NCBI GenBank assembly: GCA_002424305.1
Contig: DIQZ01000099.1
Span: 1 to 20,541 of the forward strand
DNA length: 20,541 nt
From: Firmicutes bacterium UBA5449
Lineage (GTDB): Bacteria > Bacillota > SHA-98 > UBA4971
Reading direction: 5' to 3'
Below are positions 14,285 through 20,541 of this stretch, one piece after another. Each line of letters opens with the position of its first letter. The stretch's first letter is position 1. Position numbers and translations under genes: made by a program. The notes under the pieces were generated by a model. The model was given only the letters and a program-made list of their open reading frames with translations, was not told the DNA's origin and searched no databases.

Positions 14285-15781
14285 ATGGCGGGGCAATACT
14301 TGATTATTTTTGATGCAGGCACCGGTGGCGGACGATGCAGTATTTTTGACAGCAATGGTCGCCAGATTATCTCTGAGTACAGAGAATGGCGATATACCAC
14401 ATCACTGAGTCACAGTCCGTACGCAAGAGAATTCGATGCTGACATGTTCTACAACATCATGGCAGACGCCGCCGGAACTGCATCAATTAAAGCCGGAATC
14501 GCGCCTGGAGACGTAGCGGCTATTTCTGCAACAAGCCAGCGCGAAGGGTGTGTCTTGCTGGATAAAGACGGCCTTCCAATCTATGCAGGTCCGAACATGG
14601 ATTGGCGCGCGGTGGACGAAGCCGAATATTTGGCTGCGACATACGGCGATAGAATATATGAGTTCTCAGGCCACTGGCCACACGCTATGTTTCCGGCATG
14701 TCGGCTCCTTTGGTTCAGAAAGAACGACCCGGAGCTCTACGGCCGCGCGCATCGCCTGCTCATGATAAACGACTGGATTATTTACTGTCTGACCGGGCGT
14801 TGCTGCAGTGAGCCGTCGAATGCCGGTGAAACCATGCTGTTTGACATTGTAGAACAAGAGTGGAACTGGGATTTCATCGATGAACTGAACCTTCCGCGGC
14901 ATTTGCCGGCGCCTATAGCTAAGCCCGGCACAGTTTTGGGGGGGCTGACTCCTAAGGCAGCGGAGCGTATCGGGCTTTTGCCCGGCACCCCGGTCATCGT
15001 AGGCGGAGCTGACACCCAGATGGCCTTGGTCGGTTCGGGGGCTATCGATGATTCTGCCTCTTGCGCAGTATCCGGTACGTCAACCCCGGTGATGGCGCCT
15101 ATCGATTATCCGGTACTCGACAGCGAGCGCCGGACATGGACCGGGTGCCACGTGATCCCCGGTCTGTGGGTGCTGGAGGGGAACGCAAAAGGGACGGGCG
15201 TTGTTTACAGGTGGTTCAGAGATGAATTCTTTGGCCCGGATGTGCCTTTTGACAGCGTAAACAGGTTGGTCAGGCAGATTCCTGCCGGTTGTGACGGTCT
15301 TTTGGCTTTTCTGGGCTCAGGGATATGTCAGACTCCGGACATGCCTTTTCCTATAGGTGCACTAATTGGTCTTGAAAGCTCATACGAGAAGACCTGCGCC
15401 ACAAGGGCCAGAATTGGTCGGGCAGTCCTGGAGGGGATTGCATGTGCGGTGGAGGGTAACGTGAGGCAGATGAATGAAATCCTCGCAAGCTCGAGACCTT
15501 TCTACATGTGCGGCGGCGGAACCCGTGGCGGAGTGTTAACTGAGATAGTGGCGAGTATTCATGAAGCGCCCGTCTTTGTAAACACTGTAGAGGAAGCGAC
15601 ATCACTGGGCGCTGCGATGATCGCTTCGGTTGGAGTAGGATTGCATTCCACGCTTGAGGATGCGGTGGGCGCGATGAGGCCCGAACTGACAAAGGTAGAT
15701 CCTGATCCGAAGGATGTAGAGGTCTACCGTGACGTGTTCCAGCGATGGATCAATACATTTCAGGCTCTTCGTTGTCTATGA
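14285..15781 (+). CDS. FGGY-family carbohydrate kinase, LsrK-like
   Basis: This is a cytoplasmic ATP-dependent sugar kinase of 498 residues, the normal FGGY length. The N-terminal phosphate-binding motif is DAGTGGGR (residues 10-17). The catalytic base is expected at Asp243 in VGGADTQ. The C-terminal ATP site shows MCGGGTRGG followed by EEATSLGAAMIA. Several segments resemble E. coli LsrK as I remember it: SATSQREGCVLLDKDGLPIY followed by NMDWRA, the LLWF stretch, and SEPSNAGETMLFDI. LsrK phosphorylates autoinducer-2, but the neighbours here (isomerase and class II aldolase) equally suit a ketose kinase like fuculokinase. ATG 14285 is chosen, with GAGAGGA about 12 bases upstream; an upstream in-frame TTG at 14264 would overlap the previous gene. 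Its product is a plausible effector for the SorC-type regulator. Confidence 0.87.
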   Translation: MAGQYLIIFDAGTGGGRCSIFDSNGRQIISEYREWRYTTSLSHSPYAREFDADMFYNIMADAAGTASIKAGIAPGDVAAISATSQREGCVLLDKDGLPIYAGPNMDWRAVDEAEYLAATYGDRIYEFSGHWPHAMFPACRLLWFRKNDPELYGRAHRLLMINDWIIYCLTGRCCSEPSNAGETMLFDIVEQEWNWDFIDELNLPRHLPAPIAKPGTVLGGLTPKAAERIGLLPGTPVIVGGADTQMALVGSGAIDDSASCAVSGTSTPVMAPIDYPVLDSERRTWTGCHVIPGLWVLEGNAKGTGVVYRWFRDEFFGPDVPFDSVNRLVRQIPAGCDGLLAFLGSGICQTPDMPFPIGALIGLESSYEKTCATRARIGRAVLEGIACAVEGNVRQMNEILASSRPFYMCGGGTRGGVLTEIVASIHEAPVFVNTVEEATSLGAAMIASVGVGLHSTLEDAVGAMRPELTKVDPDPKDVEVYRDVFQRWINTFQALRCL

Positions 15782-15791
15782 ATGCAAACCA

Positions 15792-15809
15792 ACAGCCCGA
15801 CCCGGCTGT
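15792..15809 (+). repeat. Weak hairpin after the kinase gene
   Basis: ACAGCC (15792-15797) pairs with GGCTGT (15804-15809) around a six-base loop, starting 11 bases after the kinase stop codon. The downstream sequence is only mildly T-rich, so it is at best a leaky terminator. The rest of the 123-base gap to the aldolase gene shows nothing else clear except a good ribosome binding site. Confidence 0.35.
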
Positions 15810-15904
15810 CCGTCTTGTTTGGCCTGAGTATGCAGCATGGGACATAGGGCGTGGCGTAGGATGACGTCGGAGTCTAGAAGCAAATCGGGGGAGGAAATAG
15901 AGCG

Positions 15905-16552
15905 ATGACTAAGGATCAGATTAAACAAGAAATTATCCGTTACGGCAACATGCTTATTGAAAAGGGACTTTGTACCGGGACAGGTGGAAACATCAGTGTT
16001 CGCTTGCCGGAGAATAATGGTTTTATGATTACTCCCAGCGGGATTCCGTATCCGGCAATTACGCCTGAGGATATTGTAGTCATGGATTTCGACGGCAACA
16101 TCATTGAAGGCAAACGAACACCAAGCATCGAGCGGAACATGCATAGGGCGATTTTCAACGCAAGGCCGGATGTCAACGCTATCGTCCATACACACCAGAA
16201 TCTAGCTTCAGCAGTAGCAGCTACCAGGCAGGATTTCCCTCCAATTCTAGATGCTTTCGTGGCTGTTTTCGGTGGCGGTCTCAAGTGTGCCAAGTACGCA
16301 AGCATCGGAACTGAGGATCTCGCCAAAAACGTAGTGGAAGGCCTTGGCAACAGGAACGGCGTTCTTCTGGCCAACCACGGTGCGCTCTGCACGGGTAAGA
16401 CCTTGGATTTGGCATTTGGAAACTGCGAATTCCTGGAAGCAAGTGCAATGACCTATTGCTTTGCACACATCATTGGGAAGCCTGTAGTTCTTGGCCAGGA
16501 CGTAGTAGAAAAGGAAGCAAAAGACCTCGCGAAACGCTACGGACAGAGATAG
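15905..16552 (+). CDS. Class II aldolase, FucA/AraD family
   Basis: This is a cytoplasmic zinc-dependent aldolase or epimerase of 215 residues, the same size as L-fuculose-1-phosphate aldolase (FucA). Phosphate-binding GTGGNIS is at residues 25-31. The catalytic glutamate is expected at Glu76 (PSIER). Zinc ligands are His95 and His97 (VHTHQN) and His158 (ANHGAL). These correspond, with a constant shift of three, to E73, H92, H94 and H155 of E. coli FucA. It should cleave a ketose-1-phosphate into dihydroxyacetone phosphate and an aldehyde, following the FGGY kinase step. ATG 15905 follows GGGGGAGGA. AraD-type epimerase activity remains an alternative, since both share this fold and these residues. 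A 108-base gap with a strong hairpin separates it from the transporter genes. Confidence 0.9.
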   Translation: MTKDQIKQEIIRYGNMLIEKGLCTGTGGNISVRLPENNGFMITPSGIPYPAITPEDIVVMDFDGNIIEGKRTPSIERNMHRAIFNARPDVNAIVHTHQNLASAVAATRQDFPPILDAFVAVFGGGLKCAKYASIGTEDLAKNVVEGLGNRNGVLLANHGALCTGKTLDLAFGNCEFLEASAMTYCFAHIIGKPVVLGQDVVEKEAKDLAKRYGQR

Positions 16553-16598
16553 GAGCTGTACACTTAATAACTTGCATCCTGTGACATGGCCTGTCTAG

Positions 16599-16624
16599 GT
16601 AGGTTGCGCAGTCGCGCAACCTAC
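16599..16624 (+). repeat. Perfect 11-bp intercistronic hairpin
   Basis: GTAGGTTGCGC (16599-16609) and GCGCAACCTAC (16614-16624) are exact reverse complements around the four-base loop AGTC. The 3' side is G+C-rich (GGCCGGCGG) with no T-run, so it is not a standard intrinsic terminator. It separates the enzyme genes from the transporter genes, about 21 bases before the AGGAGG of the ATPase gene. Confidence 0.7.
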
Positions 16625-16660
16625 GGCCGGCGGTTGCGACAGCAAAGGAGGTAGCAGTCC

Positions 16661-18196
16661 TTGGCTAGCGAGTATGTCCTCGAGATGAGAGGCATAACCA
16701 AGATCTTTGGCCCGGTGGTAGCCAACGAAGACGTAAATTTCAAAGTCAGAAGGGGAGAGGTTCACGCCCTTGTCGGGGAAAACGGGGCGGGAAAAAGCAC
16801 CCTCATGAAGATTCTCTTCGGCATATACCAGCCTGATGCCGGAGAAATATGCCTGAACGGCAAGCGAGCCGTTATAAAGAGTCCTTCTGATGCGATAGGC
16901 CTAAATATTGGAATGGTACACCAGCACTTTATGCTGGTCCCATCGTTCACTGTTGCGCAAAACATGATCCTCGGCGTGGAACCGAGGAAAGGTATCACGC
17001 TGGATTTAGCTGAGGCTGAGGAGCGTATACGTGAGCTGTCAGGCGTGTGTGGTTTCACTATCGACCCGGAGGCTCGAATCAGAGATTGTCCGGTAGGAGT
17101 CCAGCAGCGAGTGGAGATCATGAAAGCCCTCTATCGGGGTGCGGATCTTCTGATCTTGGACGAACCTACATCAGTGTTAACGCCGGATGAGGCGGAAGAG
17201 TTATTTGAGATAATGCGTACTCTTACGCATCAAGGCAAAACCATAATTTTTATTACGCATAAACTACGCGAGGTCATGAAGACGGCTCAGCATGTCACTG
17301 TGCTTAGAAAAGGGAAGACTGTGACTACTCTTCCGATAGATGAGACATGCGAACAAGACCTGGCGCTCCAGATGGTCGGACGGAAGGTAGAACTCTATTC
17401 CGGAAAAGATGAGGTGAAGCCTGGCGAGGAGATCGTCAAGGCAGATGGGCTCCGGGCTATGGACAAGTACGGGCGCTGGTGTCTCAAAGATATAGGTTTT
17501 ACAGTGCGCGCCGGGGAGATCCTGGGAATTGCCGGGGTTGCCGGGAACGGCCAGGATGAACTGGTAGATGTGTTCATGGGGCTCAAGAAACTCAGCAAGG
17601 GTCGGATAGAAATAGATGGCCGGGACGTGACCGGGAAGACATCAGATGTCATCCGGTCGCTGGGTGTCGGCTATATCCCTGAAGACAGATACGAGAGGTC
17701 AATGATCCGAGATGCCAGCGTAGCTGAGAATATGCTTCTCGGATTTGAGCGGGACGAGCGCTTTAATGGGTTTGGACTCAAGACTGATGCCATCAAGAAA
17801 TGGGCAGACAAGCTCATACATGAATTTGATGTCCAACCTCCGCTGTTGGACGTGCCTGCAGGCTCTCTGTCAGGCGGAAATGCGCAGAGAGCGGTTATGG
17901 CCAGGGAGTTTGCGTTGAGCAAGCGCGTTATCATCGCGTGCCAGCCGTCACACGGACTTGATATCGGCTCGATTGATTTCGTTCACAAACAGTTGCTGGA
18001 TCGCAGGCGCAAGGGGTACGCCATTATCCTGATCTCCTCAGACCTGGAAGAGATGCTCTATCTTGCGGATACGATTGCAGTTATGTACAAGGGAGAGCTA
18101 ATCAGCTCTTTCCCCAACCGTGACGTGGATGAGAAGAGAATGGGCCTGTTGATGGCGGGTGTCCGTGATGCCGAACCGGAGGAGGAAGCACGATGA
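16661..18196 (+). CDS. Sugar/nucleoside ABC transporter ATPase with two ABC domains (BMP/YufO type)
   Basis: This cytoplasmic double ATPase of 511 residues drives a CUT2/BMP-type importer. Domain 1 has Walker A GENGAGKST (39-47), a signature of the form CPVGVQQRVEI (143-153) and Walker B LLILDEPT (163-170). Domain 2 has a degenerate Walker A, GVAGNGQ (292-298), a signature LSGGN (403-407), and CQPSHGLD where Walker B DEP should be. Such asymmetric sites are normal in this family, and the QPxxGLD form is typical of the BMP/nucleoside subgroup (YufO/NupO) rather than classical RbsA. TTG 16661 is the start, nine bases after AGGAGG (16646-16651). The stop codon overlaps the ATG of the first permease (ATGA). 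Import of a nucleoside or sugar is supported; the exact substrate is not known. Confidence 0.9.
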   Translation: MASEYVLEMRGITKIFGPVVANEDVNFKVRRGEVHALVGENGAGKSTLMKILFGIYQPDAGEICLNGKRAVIKSPSDAIGLNIGMVHQHFMLVPSFTVAQNMILGVEPRKGITLDLAEAEERIRELSGVCGFTIDPEARIRDCPVGVQQRVEIMKALYRGADLLILDEPTSVLTPDEAEELFEIMRTLTHQGKTIIFITHKLREVMKTAQHVTVLRKGKTVTTLPIDETCEQDLALQMVGRKVELYSGKDEVKPGEEIVKADGLRAMDKYGRWCLKDIGFTVRAGEILGIAGVAGNGQDELVDVFMGLKKLSKGRIEIDGRDVTGKTSDVIRSLGVGYIPEDRYERSMIRDASVAENMLLGFERDERFNGFGLKTDAIKKWADKLIHEFDVQPPLLDVPAGSLSGGNAQRAVMAREFALSKRVIIACQPSHGLDIGSIDFVHKQLLDRRRKGYAIILISSDLEEMLYLADTIAVMYKGELISSFPNRDVDEKRMGLLMAGVRDAEPEEEAR

Positions 18197-19299
18197 CACA
18201 ACAAGACAATGCAAGGCGGCGGATAGCTGCCGGGATAGGCAGGCCATTGCTTGCGATTGCGCTGGCACTCAGCATTGGCTTAGTCATTATCCGTATAGCG
18301 GGTGAAGACCCCATCGAGTCCTATAAAGCGCTGATTGGCGGGGCTTTCGTGGGACGCTCAAGCATAGAGAACACGCTGGTTCGTTCCATACCTGTAATAG
18401 CATCTGGCCTTGCGGTAGCGGTCGCCTTTGCCTGCGGAATGTTCAACATGGGAGTAGAAGGTCAGCTCTACCTAGGCGCTTTTGCGGCTGTTTGGGTTGG
18501 GTTCACTATAAAGGGATTGCCCCCTGTGCTGCATGTGTTGCTCTCGATGGGGCTGGCTGCAGTAGTGGGAGCGGCATGGGCATATCTGCCGGCCGTGGCC
18601 AGGATAAAGTGGGGCACCAGCGAGATCGTTACTACAATGATGCTCAACTATGTTGCCCAGTATTTCACTTCATACTTGGTCTCATTCCCGTTCAAGGAAC
18701 CGGGTGACTTACAGCAGACGCCCGCCATATTCAGGTCGGCCGAGCTGTACGAGCTGTCCGCAGCATCCCGTCTGCACGTGGGGTTGTTCCTTGTGGTCGT
18801 GTTCGCGGTGGTTGCCACTTTCCTTCTGAAGCGGACTGCGCTTGGGTATGAGATACGAATGACCGGGCTTTCACCGTCGGTCAGCCGTTGCAGCGGTATA
18901 AGCACTGATCGTACTGCGATACGCGCAATGCTGATAAGCGGTGCCATTGGGGGGCTTGCAGGGGCCATCGAGATTCTCGGTGTCCATCACAGGTTCATTA
19001 ACAACTTTTCCCCCGGATACGGTTGGGACGGGCTGGCAGTCTCGCTTCTGGCTAAAGGCAATCCGCTGGGTATATTACTGGCCGGCGTCTTTTACGGTGG
19101 GCTCCAGTCGGGCGCTAATATCATGGAATTTGCGACAGACGTTCCCAAACAGCTAGTTGACTCTTTGAGAGCGATCATCATTCTGTTTGTCGCTGCAGAC
19201 TTTACCGGTTTGAAGATATTCAAGCGTAAGCCGAAGCTGCCGTCGGGCAGCGCGCAATCCCATCGCAAGGAGGTGAAGACCTGTGGCAGGAGCGTTTAA
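18193..19299 (+). CDS. BMP/nucleoside-type ABC transporter permease 1 (YufP-like)
   Basis: This is an inner-membrane permease of 368 residues, BPD_transp_2 family, close to YufP/NupP in length, with about nine or ten hydrophobic segments. Recognisable regions are FNMGVEGQLYLGAFAAVW (the usual N-terminal signature of this permease class), GTSEIVTTMMLNYVA in the middle, and GWDGLAVSLLAKGNPLGI near the C-terminus. ATG 18193 overlaps the ATPase stop codon, with GGAGGAGG shortly upstream, so translation is coupled. The following permease gene begins 17 bases before this one ends. Together the three form one importer; the substrate-binding lipoprotein that should feed it is not in the window. Confidence 0.92.
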   Translation: MTQQDNARRRIAAGIGRPLLAIALALSIGLVIIRIAGEDPIESYKALIGGAFVGRSSIENTLVRSIPVIASGLAVAVAFACGMFNMGVEGQLYLGAFAAVWVGFTIKGLPPVLHVLLSMGLAAVVGAAWAYLPAVARIKWGTSEIVTTMMLNYVAQYFTSYLVSFPFKEPGDLQQTPAIFRSAELYELSAASRLHVGLFLVVVFAVVATFLLKRTALGYEIRMTGLSPSVSRCSGISTDRTAIRAMLISGAIGGLAGAIEILGVHHRFINNFSPGYGWDGLAVSLLAKGNPLGILLAGVFYGGLQSGANIMEFATDVPKQLVDSLRAIIILFVAADFTGLKIFKRKPKLPSGSAQSHRKEVKTCGRSV

Positions 19300-20197
19300 C
19301 CTTTCTCTGGTGGTAGCTGCCATTAGACTCACCACCCCTATTTTACTGGCGGCATTGGGCGGCCTCTTCACGCAGCAGGCCAATGTGTTAAATATTGCCC
19401 TGGAAGGAATGATGCTCTCAGGTGCCTTTGCCGCTGTGGCAATCAGTTACTTCACCCACAGTTGGGTTCTGGCGATACTTGCCTCCATGTTTGTTGGCCT
19501 AATCATGGCATGGATTCTCGGAGCTTTCGTTGTGAGGTTCAAGGCGCTCAACGTCATCGCAGGAATGGCCGTCAACCTGTTTGCATCAGGCTTTACCGCA
19601 TTTTTGCTACGGACTTTCTGGGTCAATAAGAGCGAGATGACTCAAGGACTGGTAGGAATCCCGGATGTATCCATACCCGGCCTATCCAATGTGCCTGTGC
19701 TGGGGGAACTTCTGAGTGGATATTCACTCCTGGTATATGTCTCCATCTTACTGATCTTTATTGCCCAATTCGTCCTCTATAAAACGAGGCTGGGACTTCG
19801 AATCCGCGCTGTCGGCGAGGCTCCGCAGGCCGCTGCTTCGTTGGGAGTAAATCCAGACCGCATCAGGTTCATCTCGATATTGATCAGTGGTGTCCTATGC
19901 GGACTGGCAGGTGCCCATCTCTCTTTGGGTGCGCTCTGCATGTTCACTGAGAACATGACTGCAGGTCGTGGGTTTATGGCGATGGCAGTAATCTTTTTCG
20001 GCGATGCGGTTCCGTACAAGGTGGCTATCGGTGCATTTCTGTTCGGCCTCGCAGAGGCCATATCGATGCGACTGCAGTCTGTCGGATTGCCATCGCATTT
20101 TATAATCATGATTCCGTATGTATTTACAGTAGTATCCCTAATCGTGGTGAGCATCAATAAAATGAAGGCTCAAGTGAGTAAACCATCAGAATCTTAG
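19283..20197 (+). CDS. BMP/nucleoside-type ABC transporter permease 2 (YufQ-like)
   Basis: This is the second membrane subunit, 304 residues, as usual for YufQ-like permeases. Features are TPILLAALGGLFTQQANVLN followed by ALEGMMLSGAFAA, the family signature; a VVRFKALNVIAGMAVNLFASG region; LGVNPDRIRFISILISGVLCG (the coupling-helix region touching the ATPase); and GRGFMAMAVIFFGDAVPY near the end. The GTG start at 19283 follows AAGGAGGTG (19267-19275) and overlaps the end of the first permease by 17 bases in another frame. The next gene starts 12 bases after the stop, so the operon continues. Confidence 0.92.
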   Translation: MAGAFNLSLVVAAIRLTTPILLAALGGLFTQQANVLNIALEGMMLSGAFAAVAISYFTHSWVLAILASMFVGLIMAWILGAFVVRFKALNVIAGMAVNLFASGFTAFLLRTFWVNKSEMTQGLVGIPDVSIPGLSNVPVLGELLSGYSLLVYVSILLIFIAQFVLYKTRLGLRIRAVGEAPQAAASLGVNPDRIRFISILISGVLCGLAGAHLSLGALCMFTENMTAGRGFMAMAVIFFGDAVPYKVAIGAFLFGLAEAISMRLQSVGLPSHFIIMIPYVFTVVSLIVVSINKMKAQVSKPSES

Positions 20198-20209
20198 AGG
20201 TGATAGTGC

Positions 20210-20541
20210 ATGGCAACTACCAAGACCAGTCTGCATGAAGCAGCGCTCAAAGCCAGAAAAGCGTTTTTGATGGGGATAGGCGGAGGAGGCGACATCATCC
20301 AGACTATTCCTATCATGAACTACCTAAGAACGTTGGGAGTGGAAGAGATCTACCTTGCAGGCATTTCGTGCCAATGGTGGAGCGAGCACGGCACAGCGGT
20401 GGCTGACAGTGAATTTGCATGTATATTGCGGCCGACGATATTTGATGTGTCTGAAATCAAAGGCGCAGAGCAGATCTCCCGTAATGTCGCACTCGTCGAC
20501 GGAAACAGCAGGGTGCGCGGGCGCAAGACGCCTGAGATGAT
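20210..20541 (+). CDS. DUF1152-like protein, N-terminal part (cut by window end)
   Basis: An open frame runs from ATG 20210 to the window edge, about 110 codons. AGAGGTGAT lies a few bases upstream, and the gap from the permease stop is 12 bases, so it belongs to the same operon. The translation begins MATTKTSLHEAALKARKAF and then LMGIGGGGDIIQTIPIMNYL. The IGGGGDIIQTIP motif, a glycine-rich nucleotide- or phosphate-binding-type loop, resembles the start of DUF1152 proteins, whose biochemical role I do not know. The following LRTLGVEEIYLAGISCQWW fits a Rossmann-like second strand. No signal peptide is present, so it is not the missing substrate-binding lipoprotein. Family assignment is from memory and moderate. 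Confidence 0.65.
   Translation, partial: MATTKTSLHEAALKARKAFLMGIGGGGDIIQTIPIMNYLRTLGVEEIYLAGISCQWWSEHGTAVADSEFACILRPTIFDVSEIKGAEQISRNVALVDGNSRVRGRKTPEM

Noticed and set aside
1..20541. CRISPR array, tRNA or rRNA genes, prophage or toxin-antitoxin modules
   Set aside because: No regularly spaced repeats, cloverleaf-like segments or matching protein families were found on reading the window.

Overview
The window is a plus-strand stretch of a bacterial chromosome, about half G+C by eye. The likeliest source is a member of the Bacillota (Clostridia or a neighbouring class). Reasons: a complete T-box riboswitch, strong AGGAGG-type ribosome binding sites, several TTG and GTG starts, and many ABC uptake systems of an amino-acid- and carbohydrate-scavenging anaerobe. 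I found no convincing minus-strand gene, tRNA, rRNA, CRISPR array or insertion sequence.

Region 1 (1-2493). A livF-type ATPase ends an operon that begins upstream of the window. It is followed by a separately promoted fetA-fetB pair (putative metal export ATPase and UPF0014 permease).

Region 2 (2555-7861). A promoter and a T-box leader with an intrinsic terminator precede a branched-chain-amino-acid-type (HAAT family) ABC transporter: solute-binding protein, LivH-type permease, and one 907-residue polypeptide joining LivM, LivG and LivF. The predicted specifier codon is UGG. The T-box acceptor-binding bulge is UGGC, which fits a tRNA with discriminator G such as tRNA-Trp and does not fit Leu, Ile or Val tRNAs. 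The system is therefore predicted to be induced by tryptophan starvation and to import tryptophan or a related compound.

Region 3 (7862-10072). This is a decayed zone: an unidentified coding remnant, then a collapsed livG-livF remnant in which both ATPase modules have lost Walker A. After it come a small, A+T-richer aromatic-acid-exporter/FUSC-like membrane protein with its own promoter and about 550 bases without a recognisable gene.

Region 4 (10073-20541). This looks like one long carbohydrate operon: SorC-family regulator, zinc alcohol/polyol dehydrogenase, TIM-barrel sugar isomerase/epimerase, D-2-hydroxyacid dehydrogenase, FGGY kinase resembling LsrK, class II (FucA-like) aldolase, a BMP/nucleoside-type ABC importer (double ATPase plus two permeases, no binding protein visible), and the start of a DUF1152-type gene cut by the window edge. 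The parts suggest import of a sugar, polyol or nucleoside-like compound, then oxidation, isomerisation, phosphorylation and aldol cleavage. The substrate is unknown and the combination does not match a textbook pathway that I know. Several gaps between these genes carry clear inverted repeats.
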